From: UBA6109 sp964506465
Lineage (GTDB): Bacteria > Desulfobacterota > Syntrophia > Syntrophales > UBA6109
Length of the DNA: 64,000 nt
NCBI GenBank assembly: GCA_964506465.1
Contig: CAZDLM010000009.1
Location: 1 to 64,000 of the forward strand
Direction: 5' to 3'
In this document: positions 1 to 8,957 of the stretch, piece after piece
Position numbering within the stretch: position 1 is the stretch's first letter
Layout of the letters: each line of letters starts with the position of its first letter
Made by a program: the position numbers and the translations under genes
Notes under the pieces: generated by a model
What the model saw: the letters and a program-made list of their open reading frames with translations, nothing else
The model's database searches: none
Told to the model about the DNA's origin: nothing

Positions 1-63
1 GGTCCCGGCTGAAACGGGCCCCCTTACGATCGCAGGCTATTTTTTCATCGGAGAGGAAGCGGA

Positions 64-714
64 TTGGAGATTGTTGACCTGAAATCGGCTGAAATGGAGT
101 CCCTCTTTTCGGCGGTCTCCCGGCTTCACATGCAGGAGATCCGTCACGGGGCATTGCCCCTTTTCGGAGAGAAATTCCTGACAAGGCTGTATTGTGAGCT
201 GTCGAAGGCGGACCGAACGGTGGTCTTGGGCGCCGTGGAGGATGGGAAACTCGCGGGATACGTCGCCGGCTGCGCCGATATCGCTTGCAGTTACGCATCC
301 GTCTTCAAAAATGCCGCGATCCCTCTGGGATGGATGATGATGGGGAACCTGTGCAGACCGGATCTTCTCAGAAAGCTACCTTGCATCATGACCTATCCGT
401 TCGGTCGCAAGAAGACGGCCGAGGGGCACCCGGACGGCAACGCGCAAAAGGGGAGGCCGGAACTGCTGGCGATCGTCGTCGATGAAAAATACCGGGGGAA
501 GCATATCGGAAGGACCTTGGTGAATGCCTTCGAACGCTATCTGCTGTCCTGCGGGCTGGACGGATTCTACTACGTCTCCACAAACGCTGCCGACGATGGT
601 TCCAATGCCTTTTACCAGAAATTGGGATTCACCTTCCGAGGCGTCGCCCCACACCACAGCCTGACGCTCCGGATGTACGGGAAAAGGATTCCCGGCGGAT
701 CGTTCGGCTCATAA
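64..714 (+). CDS. GNAT-family N-acetyltransferase
   Basis: A 216-residue protein with the GNAT acetyl-CoA fold. The C-terminal half carries the expected beta4-alpha3 segment (LLAIVVDEKYRGKHIG, about residues 137-152), where RGKHIG is the R/Q-x-x-G-x-G/A pyrophosphate-binding loop, followed by the usual NAFYQKLGF tail. It probably transfers an acetyl group to an amine, but the substrate is not readable. The start is a TTG with GAGAGG about 7 bases upstream. It precedes an aminotransferase by 28 bp, and an aminotransferase/N-acetyltransferase pair is the usual arrangement for making N-acetylated amino sugars, so a role in surface-sugar synthesis is a reasonable inference. Confidence 0.8.
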   Translation: MEIVDLKSAEMESLFSAVSRLHMQEIRHGALPLFGEKFLTRLYCELSKADRTVVLGAVEDGKLAGYVAGCADIACSYASVFKNAAIPLGWMMMGNLCRPDLLRKLPCIMTYPFGRKKTAEGHPDGNAQKGRPELLAIVVDEKYRGKHIGRTLVNAFERYLLSCGLDGFYYVSTNAADDGSNAFYQKLGFTFRGVAPHHSLTLRMYGKRIPGGSFGS

Positions 715-742
715 TCGTCAGGATATCGAGGATACTTTCCCT

Positions 743-1846
743 ATGGCGCTCATGCAGTACATCCCCTGGGCAAAGCCCGAGTTCTGGGGAAATGAAAAGC
801 AATACGTCCTGGAAGCACTGAACTCCACGTGGATTTCCGGCGGTCCCTTCGTGGACCGGCTCGAACAGGAGGTCGCAAGACGCACGGGCATTGCACACGC
901 CCTTACGGCGTGCAACGGGACCGCGGCCCTGCACATGGCTTTCCTGGCCCATCGGATCGGCAAGGGGGACGAAGTGATCGTCCCTGGTTTTGCGTTCATG
1001 GCGGCGGCCAACGTGGCGCTGCAACTGGGGGCAAAACCCGTTTTTGCGGAGGTGCATCCCGAAACCTGGTGCATGACGGCGGCGGATATCGAACCGCGCC
1101 TCTCCCCCAGGACGAAGCTGATCGTCCCCGTCCACACCTACGGCAATGTCTGTTCCATGGCGGACATTCTTTCGCTGGCACAGTCAAAGAATTTACCCGT
1201 CATCGAGGATGCCGCGGAAGCTTTCCTGTGCCGTTACCGGGGAAGGTTTGCGGGCACGATGGGAACCGTCGGCACATTCAGCTTTCATGCGACGAAGACC
1301 ATCACGACGGGCGAGGGCGGCATGGCGATCACCGACGACGGCCGTCTGCATGAGGCCATGTATTTATACCGAAACCACGGCATGCTTCGCAAGACGTACT
1401 ACTGGCACGAGCTCGCCGGCAACAATTTTCGCATGACGAACATGCAGGCGGCCCTTGGCTGTGCCCAGATGGAATCTGCCGAAAGGATCATCTCCGAGCG
1501 GAAGCGCGTGCAAGCGCAGTACATTGCCCAACTCTCTGAATTCGCGGGACTTTCGCTGCAATATTTTGAGCCGGACGTGGATGCCGTGTTGTGGGCGATG
1601 GCGGCGCGGCTGGACGAGCGGGCCTACCCCCAGGGACGCGACGCCATCATGGACGCGCTGAAACGACTTCAGATAGAGACGCGCCCCGGGTTTTACGCTG
1701 CAAGCGCGATGGACTTTTACGGCAGCCCCCACCTGCCGATCTCCGAGGGGCTCAGCCGGCAGGTCATCAGCCTCCCCTCTTATGCGTCGCTGCGTGATGA
1801 TCAGATCGAATACATCTGCTCGCACCTGAAGGGACTGCGCAACTGA
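743..1846 (+). CDS. DegT/DnrJ/EryC1/StrS-family sugar aminotransferase
   Basis: A 367-residue PLP-dependent aminotransferase of the family that aminates nucleotide keto-sugars. The N-terminus has the family pattern with STWISGGPFVDRLE, the catalytic lysine lies in FHATKTITTGEGG (about residue 182), and NNFRMTNMQAALG is the conserved dimer-interface segment. The length fits perosamine-synthase-like members. The upstream acetyltransferase and the methyltransferase starting one base after the stop suggest one operon for a modified amino sugar. The exact sugar cannot be told from sequence alone. Confidence 0.88.
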   Translation: MALMQYIPWAKPEFWGNEKQYVLEALNSTWISGGPFVDRLEQEVARRTGIAHALTACNGTAALHMAFLAHRIGKGDEVIVPGFAFMAAANVALQLGAKPVFAEVHPETWCMTAADIEPRLSPRTKLIVPVHTYGNVCSMADILSLAQSKNLPVIEDAAEAFLCRYRGRFAGTMGTVGTFSFHATKTITTGEGGMAITDDGRLHEAMYLYRNHGMLRKTYYWHELAGNNFRMTNMQAALGCAQMESAERIISERKRVQAQYIAQLSEFAGLSLQYFEPDVDAVLWAMAARLDERAYPQGRDAIMDALKRLQIETRPGFYAASAMDFYGSPHLPISEGLSRQVISLPSYASLRDDQIEYICSHLKGLRN

Positions 1847-1847
1847 C

Positions 1848-2651
1848 ATGACCTTCAATGACTACACTCTTCTTCGCTACATGAACGAGGCCCCTCTCGC
1901 ACTGGCCTTCGAACGCGCGCTGGAGTGCAGGATCTATCCTCACCTTCCCTTCAAGAGGCCGATTCTCGACCTTGGATGCGGGGACGGCCTGTTCGCGCGC
2001 ACGCTATTTCGCGAGAAGATCGAAACGGGCATCGACCCGGATGAGAGGTCGATCGAGGAGGCCCGGAATTCCGGTATCTACGAAGAAGTCATCGCCTGCG
2101 CGGGAGACAGAGTGCCGAAGCCGGACGGATGCTACCGGACCGTGTTTTCCAACAGCGTGCTTGAGCACATCGTCGACCTGAAACCGATCTTTCAAGAGGT
2201 GCTGCGCCTGCTCGCACCCGGCGGCCGGTTCTACTTTACGGTGCCGTCTTCATCGTTCTGCCGGTATTCCTTTTTGAACCGGGTGCTGATTCTTGCGGGA
2301 CTCGAAGGGGCAGCCGTAGGATACCGGCGTCTGTACAATGCCTTCTGGAGACACTACCACGACTACCCTCGGGAAGAGTGGGTGCGGCAAATCAAAGAGG
2401 CCGGATTCGGGGTATCCACGTCATGGAACTACGGGTCGGAAAGAATCGTCACAATGAATGATATCCTTGTTCCTCTTGGAATCTTGGCGTATATTTCCCG
2501 GCGTTTCACAAACCGCTGGATTCTGGCGCCCCCTCTGCGCAGACTGATCATTCGACCACTGCATCCTCTGGCGGAAAAGTGGCTTCGACGGGGAGAGAAA
2601 TCCGAAGACGGCGGCCTGGTTTTCGTGGCTGCGGAGAAGTCAAAACAATGA
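1848..2651 (+). CDS. SAM-dependent class I methyltransferase
   Basis: A 267-residue protein with the SAM-binding motif ILDLGCGDGLFA (about residues 39-50), an acidic ribose-binding position after beta2 (GIDPDERSIEEA) and a motif II/III region SNSVLEHIVDL, which places it in the Methyltransf_11/25 group often found in polysaccharide clusters. The start ATG is one base after the aminotransferase stop, so the two are probably translationally linked. The last four bases overlap the next gene as ATGA. Methylation of a surface sugar or lipid-linked intermediate is inferred from context. Confidence 0.85.
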   Translation: MTFNDYTLLRYMNEAPLALAFERALECRIYPHLPFKRPILDLGCGDGLFARTLFREKIETGIDPDERSIEEARNSGIYEEVIACAGDRVPKPDGCYRTVFSNSVLEHIVDLKPIFQEVLRLLAPGGRFYFTVPSSSFCRYSFLNRVLILAGLEGAAVGYRRLYNAFWRHYHDYPREEWVRQIKEAGFGVSTSWNYGSERIVTMNDILVPLGILAYISRRFTNRWILAPPLRRLIIRPLHPLAEKWLRRGEKSEDGGLVFVAAEKSKQ

Positions 2652-3364
2652 TGGTTTCGGTCATCCTGCCGACGTACAATGAAGCGCAGAATATTGTGAA
2701 ACTTATCCGGGAGATCCAGAAGAATCTCCCTGCGAATTGTTCGTATGAAATTCTCGTCGTCGACGACGGTAGTCCCGATGACACATACCGGCTCGTACAG
2801 ACGACCTTCACGGATACGCCGGCCGTGATACCGGTTCTGCGAACCCGGGACCGGGGATTGGCCAATTCCATCCGGGACGGGATTCTCAAGGCGAAAGGCG
2901 ATCACGTCCTCGTCATGGATACGGATTTCACGCATGATCCCGCCGAGATTCCCCGAATGCTGCACGTCGCCCAAGTGTACGACCTCGTGAGCGGCTCCCG
3001 TTTCTGCCCGGGCGGCAACATGCAGGACATGGGACATTACATCGCCAGCATGCTTTACAACTGGCTGGTGCGGATCTGCATACGAACCCAGGTGCAGGAC
3101 AACCTCGGCGGATTTTTCACCATTCGCAAGTCCAAGCTGGACGAGCTTCCCTTCGATCGGATCTTCTGGGGTTACGGAGATTATTTCTTCCGCCTCCTGC
3201 ACTATGCGCAGAGTCACAACCTGACGATCGTCGAGATCCCCGCCCAGTACAATGTCCGCACGCGAGGCAAGAGCAAATCAAATTTCTTCAAAATGCTCTT
3301 TCTGTATACGCGCGCTCTCGTTCAACTGAGATTCAGCATACGCGGCAAGCCAGCCCCTCACTGA
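2648..3364 (+). CDS. Polyprenol-phosphate sugar synthase-like glycosyltransferase (GT2, DPM1-type)
   Basis: A 238-residue GT2 enzyme beginning VSVILPTYNEAQN, with nucleotide-sugar motifs VVDDGSPDDT (about residue 38) and MDTDFTHDP (about residue 94), and a C-terminal RGKSKSNFF segment typical of dolichol/polyprenol-phosphate-mannose synthases. There is no membrane anchor domain, as in the short DPM1 class. The chosen ATG overlaps the methyltransferase stop (ATGA); a longer in-frame start at 2579 lies inside that gene and is unlikely. The product would be a lipid-phosphate sugar, the kind of donor used by the GT-C enzymes encoded just downstream on the other strand. Confidence 0.82.
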   Translation: MMVSVILPTYNEAQNIVKLIREIQKNLPANCSYEILVVDDGSPDDTYRLVQTTFTDTPAVIPVLRTRDRGLANSIRDGILKAKGDHVLVMDTDFTHDPAEIPRMLHVAQVYDLVSGSRFCPGGNMQDMGHYIASMLYNWLVRICIRTQVQDNLGGFFTIRKSKLDELPFDRIFWGYGDYFFRLLHYAQSHNLTIVEIPAQYNVRTRGKSKSNFFKMLFLYTRALVQLRFSIRGKPAPH

Positions 3365-3510
3365 GGGGAGAAATCAGCGACAGGAAAAATCTTTAGATCG
3401 AGAATTCTACCGGCCATTCTGCTGATCTCCTTCTCCTTTTTGCCTTTGCATCAATATAAAAGTGCCCGCCCTTCAGCCTTATCTGAAAAAAGCACGCAGC
3501 TTTCAAACAC

Positions 3511-3528
3511 GTGAGCGATTTCGCTCAC
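3511..3528. repeat. Perfect palindrome in convergent intergenic gap
   Basis: GTGAGCGA and TCGCTCAC flank a 2-base centre. It lies in the 272-bp gene-free gap between the convergent glycosyltransferase genes. There is no T-run, so it is not a standard intrinsic terminator; it may act as a bidirectional hairpin or be a REP-like element. I see nothing else in this gap. Confidence 0.4.
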
Positions 3529-3636
3529 CTATTCATTGGAAGGGATGGCTATGCTCGGGCCAGTAGATTTGTTCTTCCAAACGGCAGTTGTCGTGGGAAA
3601 AAACATAGTTTCTATTCTCCACGAGAAGTGTCATCA

Positions 3637-5241
3637 TCAGTTATCACACCAGCGGTCGACAACAAATAATTTTAAGTTTTCATACATGCTGACAGGATAT
3701 GGACTTTCCGTCTTTGCTTCCCTCCAGTGCCCGCCGTGGGCGGCCAAGAAGGCCGCCATCTGCTTATTCCACAGATAATAATACGGGCCATCGGACCAGC
3801 CGCCACCCTCATTCGGCATAGGCGCATTCACAGGAACTCTCTCGCCCCGCAACGGCAATACCAAGTCACCGACAATCCAGACGCGACGGCCATCCTTCAG
3901 CGACCGATCGGCACTTGCCAAAACGGGCGTCATGACTCCGCGCGATTCCATCTGTTGTTTGAGGAGATCGATTCTCATGAGATGATAAGAAGAGATGGGG
4001 GGAACCGTCGTCCAAGGGACGTGTCCTTGATAATACCGTTTGAAAGGCAATCCGTAATACCACCGGCTGAGAACGATCAGATCGCCCGGCACTGCTTCCT
4101 TTTCAAGAATCGCAGCAAGCGTGTCCATATTGGTTTTTCTTTCGACCGTATGCAGTAACACGTTCCCCGCGACGGATAGCACAATGACGAGGGATAGGAC
4201 AACGCGCAGGAGTTGCTCCCTTCCTTTACTCCCAGATCGGGCGAATATCGCATCGATGCAGGCGCCTGAGATGGCTATGAACACGATAAAATACCAAGGT
4301 TGCATGTAATAACTTAGGATTTTCAGAAAAAGGATGTAGGAGATCGTACAGACCAGCAACAGCACTCCGGCGAATATCACGAGCCTGTTCCCCGATTGAT
4401 CCGTTTCGGTGGACTTTCGCATCGCCAGCCCCGTAACCGCCACCGATGCCAGGATCAATCCCGTCCAGAAAAACGGCAGCCACAATGCTGTGGATGTCAT
4501 CGCTTCCTGGAATTTATGCCAGATCCAAAAGATGTCGATCGGATACCGAACGATCATGGTCCAGCTTTTTGCCTTTGCAATCACCCCCAAATAGGGAATC
4601 AGCGAGCATGCAGTAAGCAAGCCAACGCTCATGACGGCTGCCATCTGTTTCCATCGTCGATCCCACAAGCACAAGAATGCACCGGCAATGCAGGCAGCAA
4701 AAACGACGACGGCGTTATAATAAAGGATATGAACGGCGAGCAGGGATGCTGTGAGAAAAACAAGCCAATCCCGATATCTCCCCATAACCGATAGCCGCCA
4801 GACGGCCCCCATCGTCATCAGGCCGATCGCGGTTCCCAGCCCATAGGCCCGAATCGAGTCGCCGACGGAAATGATTGTTACGTTGAAACCGACCAAAGCA
4901 AGCGCAATCAATGGAACACGGTACCCAAATTGCTTGGCGTTCCACCAGAGTGCACCGATAACGCTCGTGCCGACAACGAATCCCAATATACGGATGAAGA
5001 GGTCTCCTCCCCCTATACTCATGCCCACAAAAAGCCAGAGGCGCATCGCGAGATGCCAGAGAATGGGGAACGAGTCATACTCGAGGTTTGCCCAGATGTC
5101 CTCCATATTGGGAAGCAAGGCCATCTCGACGCAGTTCACCTCGTCACGCCACAATGCACCTGCGTGAAACAAAAAAACAGCATGAAGGAAGATCAAAAAA
5201 CCGCTGAGAATCAATCCCGCATGCATTTCCACTTTCTTCAT
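3637..5241 (-). CDS. GT-C (GT39/ArnT-like) membrane glycosyltransferase
   Basis: About 534 residues with many hydrophobic helices and a soluble C-terminal part. After the first helix comes AGALWRDEVNCVEMA, which has the acidic D-E pair expected in the first periplasmic loop of lipid-phosphate-sugar-dependent GT-C enzymes. The start is set at ATG 5241 (MKKVEMH), 10 bases after the upstream gene's stop; a longer in-frame start at 5352 would overlap that gene. AGGAGG lies 22 bases upstream of ATG 5241, further than usual, so the start is uncertain. Likely role: transfer of a sugar from a lipid-phosphate donor to a periplasmic acceptor. Confidence 0.68.
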   Translation of the reverse strand: MKKVEMHAGLILSGFLIFLHAVFLFHAGALWRDEVNCVEMALLPNMEDIWANLEYDSFPILWHLAMRLWLFVGMSIGGGDLFIRILGFVVGTSVIGALWWNAKQFGYRVPLIALALVGFNVTIISVGDSIRAYGLGTAIGLMTMGAVWRLSVMGRYRDWLVFLTASLLAVHILYYNAVVVFAACIAGAFLCLWDRRWKQMAAVMSVGLLTACSLIPYLGVIAKAKSWTMIVRYPIDIFWIWHKFQEAMTSTALWLPFFWTGLILASVAVTGLAMRKSTETDQSGNRLVIFAGVLLLVCTISYILFLKILSYYMQPWYFIVFIAISGACIDAIFARSGSKGREQLLRVVLSLVIVLSVAGNVLLHTVERKTNMDTLAAILEKEAVPGDLIVLSRWYYGLPFKRYYQGHVPWTTVPPISSYHLMRIDLLKQQMESRGVMTPVLASADRSLKDGRRVWIVGDLVLPLRGERVPVNAPMPNEGGGWSDGPYYYLWNKQMAAFLAAHGGHWREAKTESPYPVSMYENLKLFVVDRWCDN

Positions 5242-5251
5242 GAATTCTCTG

Positions 5252-6829
5252 TTAATCCGTTTTCCTCCTAAAGATGTATATTTCCTCCAAGCCGTTCTTA
5301 TCGTACGTAATCGCTTTGAATGCATGCCAGAACAACTCAGGACGGTACGCATCGCGCCAGTAATACGGTAACAGCGCTGCCAGCACGTAAACGTCTTTCT
5401 CCTTCAGCATAAGCGGCAGAGTCTTCACGAGTGGACCAAATGCGATGATGTAGTCGGGCGCCACACGGCCTCTGAAATGAATAGGAGGCAGGCCCCTGTA
5501 TTCTTTCGGTGGCGGATCCGTCAACTGCCACGCATACAGTGCGCGCGGAGCATGATACATTAGGGGATAATTTTTAAAGTCCGGCACCACCCAGATGCTC
5601 TGGTTTTCTGCCACATTTCTATTGATCCACTCCGCCGTCGGCGTATAGGGTTCCGGGAGGGGCGCAACAAGCTCAGCCGCATAAGCGATGATGGTAGAAC
5701 GCAAACCTGCGTACCCCAAACATGCCTCATTAAGAATATTCGTCCAGAAGACGAAAGGTGCGAGAGCCACGGCAAGCCATAATTTTCTTTCAAACAGCCT
5801 GTATAAGATCAAAACCGTCAGAAACATGCCAAGGAGGATGAGGGGTGATAAATACCTCACGTCGGCACGCAAAGCCCCCTGCAGCAACTGGGGCGAGAAG
5901 ACAGATATCGACACAACATAAATCATTAATGCTACCATGCCGCGGCTGAGCCACAGATCACGTTTAAACCAAACGACGATAGGGAGGAGCAATAACAGCA
6001 AACCCGGCATGAATTCGCAACGATTTATGTCGCGCAGATTAAACCAGATCAGAGTTATCCTATCCATCCATGTATTGCTTTTGAAAGCCTCTGCATTACC
6101 CGTATCCAATGGATTCCAAATTGAAATGACCAAGATCATCACAATAAATTGTGAAAGAATGATGAAAACAAGGTGCCCATATTGTAGCGGATGTTTTTTG
6201 CGGCCCCAAGCAAGATAATCAAAGACGAGACAGATGACCAGCGCTGCGTAATTCATATAGTTCGATAACAACAGAAAAAGCAAAGCCACAGACAATAAGA
6301 TTGTTTGCCTCCAGCTTTCTTTTATGTGGATGTACAGGTAGGCGGTTGCTACCGTAAAAAAAATGGCGGGGCTGTAATAGCGGCACTGTCGAAAGAAGAG
6401 AAAGAGAGAAACATTTCCAATTATGGCTATGCCCATCAAGTACCAAAGGGCAAGGCCGGCATCATCGTTCCATAACCAGAAGACGATAAGGATAATGGTC
6501 AGACACCCGAATAAGGCAAATGGAAAACGTACCACACCGGCAGCTTCGCTGACCATTCCGATCAGTGGAGCAACGATATAGGCGGGCAGAGGTGGAGTGG
6601 ATCTGTCATGCCCGTTTTTCAACAATATTCCCGATCGATAAGCAACGATATTGCGATCGATAAAAGCCGTTGTATCGCCTGTTCGCCATACCCCTTTAGC
6701 AGACAAAGCGACCAGTGCCTCATCGTCCCAAAGGGCATAGTTACCCAATCCATGAAATAGCAGGGGCAGAGATGCCATCACGATAGCAATGCTGATAACG
6801 ATTTTTAACTTTCTTGGACTGGAACGCAT
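5252..6829 (-). CDS. GT-C (GT39/ArnT-like) membrane glycosyltransferase
   Basis: A 525-residue polytopic membrane protein. Just after TM1 sits NYALWDDEALVALSAKG, carrying the acidic D-D-E loop of GT39/ArnT-like enzymes, and about ten further hydrophobic helices precede a soluble C-terminal domain. It is followed after a short gap by a second GT-C gene on the same strand. Both follow the TPR glycosyltransferase block and pilA. Donor and acceptor are unknown; the polyprenol-phosphate-sugar synthase at 2648-3364 is a plausible donor source. Confidence 0.7.
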   Translation of the reverse strand: MRSSPRKLKIVISIAIVMASLPLLFHGLGNYALWDDEALVALSAKGVWRTGDTTAFIDRNIVAYRSGILLKNGHDRSTPPLPAYIVAPLIGMVSEAAGVVRFPFALFGCLTIILIVFWLWNDDAGLALWYLMGIAIIGNVSLFLFFRQCRYYSPAIFFTVATAYLYIHIKESWRQTILLSVALLFLLLSNYMNYAALVICLVFDYLAWGRKKHPLQYGHLVFIILSQFIVMILVISIWNPLDTGNAEAFKSNTWMDRITLIWFNLRDINRCEFMPGLLLLLLPIVVWFKRDLWLSRGMVALMIYVVSISVFSPQLLQGALRADVRYLSPLILLGMFLTVLILYRLFERKLWLAVALAPFVFWTNILNEACLGYAGLRSTIIAYAAELVAPLPEPYTPTAEWINRNVAENQSIWVVPDFKNYPLMYHAPRALYAWQLTDPPPKEYRGLPPIHFRGRVAPDYIIAFGPLVKTLPLMLKEKDVYVLAALLPYYWRDAYRPELFWHAFKAITYDKNGLEEIYIFRRKTD

Positions 6830-6879
6830 AGGTTTTTATTTATGATCCTTGTCTCGACACATATCCATCGCATTCTTCA

Positions 6880-7311
6880 AATTTCTTTGCATTCCGCGAT
6901 CAAGCAACGGGCTCGACGCGCAAAGGATGGCATACAGAGAGCTGCCACAAAAAGACTCCGCCACAGGGCGCCGGTCATGCGGTTCATGGCCAGGAAAAGC
7001 AAAGTGGCGGAAAAGGCGTGGAAGAGGATGTTGGTCCAGGGAAACCATCCGGCGCCGCCTCCGTACAGATCGTGATCCAGCATGCGGGAAAGCCATGTCA
7101 GCGGATGCCATAACCCGGCATCAAGCGTCGTGAATGCCCAGAAGAGGTTCTCGGCGTTCAGTCCGGTCTGAACGCGCCGGTTGTCCGTCACGTAGACGTT
7201 GTCGTCGAAGTCGATGAAATCGTGCTGCCCGAGCGGGGCGAAGACCGCCAGGACGGAAAGCGCCAGCAGCGCGGCGCCGACGGCCGTTTTCGTTTTCACG
7301 GAGACGTTCAT
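6880..7311 (-). pseudogene. Truncated TMTC/DUF1736-like TPR glycosyltransferase (third paralog remnant)
   Basis: The first ~125 codons match the N-termini of the two neighbouring full-length genes: FIDFDDNVYVTDN, LWHPLTWLSRMLD and TGALWRSLFVAAL all have close counterparts. The frame then shifts. The nucleotides still resemble the paralogs' codons for F-A-x-H-P-L-x-V-E-P-V-A-W, but out of frame, and similarity stops at the TTG of that last motif, about 6890. All remaining membrane helices and every TPR repeat are missing. It starts 7 bases after the stop of the preceding paralog. It looks like a tandem duplicate that was cut short, not a functional small protein. Confidence 0.75.
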
Positions 7312-7318
7312 AAGCCGC

Positions 7319-8947
7319 TCACGGTAGATTCTTCACCGCCCGCTCGTAATTGTTCCGGGCATCCGCGTAGTCCGGGCGTATCGAGAGGGCAAGGTGGAAC
7401 TGCGCCGCCGCTTCGGCGAAACGGCCCTGAGAAGCCAGAATAACGCCCGTGTTGTTCATCGCCTCCGCGTATTTCGGGTTCATCTCAATCGCCCTTCCGT
7501 ACCATGCGAGCGCATCATCGAAACGCCCCAAATCCGCCAAGGCCACTCCCAGGTTGAAGGCCGCCTCAGGATACCGGGGCTGCAGCCGCAGGGCCGCCTC
7601 AAGATGCGGCAGGGCCGAGGCCGCTTCACCGCGTCTTGTCAGCGCAGCGCCCAGATTGTTCCGGACGAGGGCATTCTCCGGCGAAACGCTCGCGGCCCGG
7701 CGGAAAACGGTGACAGCATTTTCCCAGTGCAGCAGCTGCCGCGCACTGACGACACCGAGGAGGAGAACGGAAACGGTGGCCGCCGCGGCGATAACGCCCC
7801 GGATTTTGGGACGGAGCGACACGAGTTCAGCGCTCCCCCACGAAACCATGATGAACAAGCCGATTGAAGGGATATAGGCATAGCGATCGGCCATGGCATG
7901 GGATCCGATCTGGATGAGCCCGATAACGGGGAAAAGGGAAATCAGATACCAGAACCACCCCACGGCAAGATAGGGCGACGAATACCGGCGGCGCAAAACC
8001 AGGAAAGAAAGCCCCGCAAGAACAAGCGCCGCCCCTGTCGCCATCCACGGACTCCAGGCCCCGGGATGGGGGTAATGGACGGCCAGATTCTCGGGCCAGA
8101 GCAGCTTGCCTATGTAAAGCAGGTAGGAAACAAGGGCGTTGGTCGTCCGGACATCCAGGGGATAGGCATCGAGCGACTTGAGCGCCCCGATCTTCTGCTC
8201 CGAATAGACGGTGACGAGCCCTACCAGGACGGACAGGACAACCAGGGGAATTTTCTCTGCAAGCGCCCGCGGCAGGGTGATTGTCTCGGCGCCAAACGCC
8301 GAGGAAGGCGGCGCCGGCTGCCCCCGCTTCCCCCATCGCAATCTGCCCAGCGGCCAAACGTCGATCAGAATCATAATGATGGGCATGGCGACCAGTGTCG
8401 GCTTGGCCATCAGGCCCAGGGAAAAGACCGCAACGACGATCCCATAACGGGAGAGCGCGGGGCCTCTCGCATAATATCCATAGGCGGCGAGCGTGAGGAT
8501 CCAGAAGAAAGCGCTGAGCACATCTTTGCGCGCCGCCACCCAGGACACGGGCTCGACGTTCAGGGGATGGACCGCGAACAGGGCGGCGACAAGGGCGCTT
8601 CTCCACAGGCTGCCGGTCATCCAGCGAAGAAGAAGGAAGATCGAAATCGTGCTGGCAAGATGAAGGAGGAGGTTGGTCCAGTGGTAGCCGGACGGATTCG
8701 AACGATACAGATGGGAATCGGCCATGAGGGAGATCCATGTGAGCGGATGCCAGAAACCGGCTTCCGTGGCGCGAAATGCCCAGGAGAGGTTGTCAGGCGT
8801 GAGCCCTTTCCGCACGGACGGATTATCCGTCACGTAAACATGATCGTCGTAGTTGATGAAATCGAAATTCCGGACCGGGTAAAAGATCACGAGAACGAGG
8901 GCCCCAAGCACCAGGCAAAGGAAAACCGTGGTATTTTTCCCCGGCAT
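7319..8947 (-). CDS. TMTC/DUF1736-like membrane glycosyltransferase with C-terminal TPRs
   Basis: A 542-residue protein with an N-terminal multi-helix GT-C-like domain carrying the acidic loop FINYDDHVYVTDN, the family segments GFWHPLTWISLM and HPLNVEPVSWVAARKD, then about three TPR repeats at the C-terminus (for example EAAFNLGVALADLGRFDDA). Eukaryotic TMTC proteins with this plan are O-mannosyltransferases using dolichol-phosphate-mannose; bacterial function is inferred. ATG 8947 is preferred because AGGTAGGA lies 8 bases upstream; ATG 8971 would overlap the preceding gene and lacks a ribosome site. Paralog of 8958-10748. Confidence 0.75.
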   Translation of the reverse strand: MPGKNTTVFLCLVLGALVLVIFYPVRNFDFINYDDHVYVTDNPSVRKGLTPDNLSWAFRATEAGFWHPLTWISLMADSHLYRSNPSGYHWTNLLLHLASTISIFLLLRWMTGSLWRSALVAALFAVHPLNVEPVSWVAARKDVLSAFFWILTLAAYGYYARGPALSRYGIVVAVFSLGLMAKPTLVAMPIIMILIDVWPLGRLRWGKRGQPAPPSSAFGAETITLPRALAEKIPLVVLSVLVGLVTVYSEQKIGALKSLDAYPLDVRTTNALVSYLLYIGKLLWPENLAVHYPHPGAWSPWMATGAALVLAGLSFLVLRRRYSSPYLAVGWFWYLISLFPVIGLIQIGSHAMADRYAYIPSIGLFIMVSWGSAELVSLRPKIRGVIAAAATVSVLLLGVVSARQLLHWENAVTVFRRAASVSPENALVRNNLGAALTRRGEAASALPHLEAALRLQPRYPEAAFNLGVALADLGRFDDALAWYGRAIEMNPKYAEAMNNTGVILASQGRFAEAAAQFHLALSIRPDYADARNNYERAVKNLP

Positions 8948-8957
8948 GTCCGTATTC

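Noticed and set aside
3536..3778. 80-codon plus-strand frame
   Set aside because: Overlaps the 3' end of the GT-C gene, lacks a ribosome site and has no domain.
5242..5352. N-terminal extension of the GT-C gene at 3637
   Set aside because: It would overlap the preceding GT-C gene and lacks hydrophobic or conserved residues.
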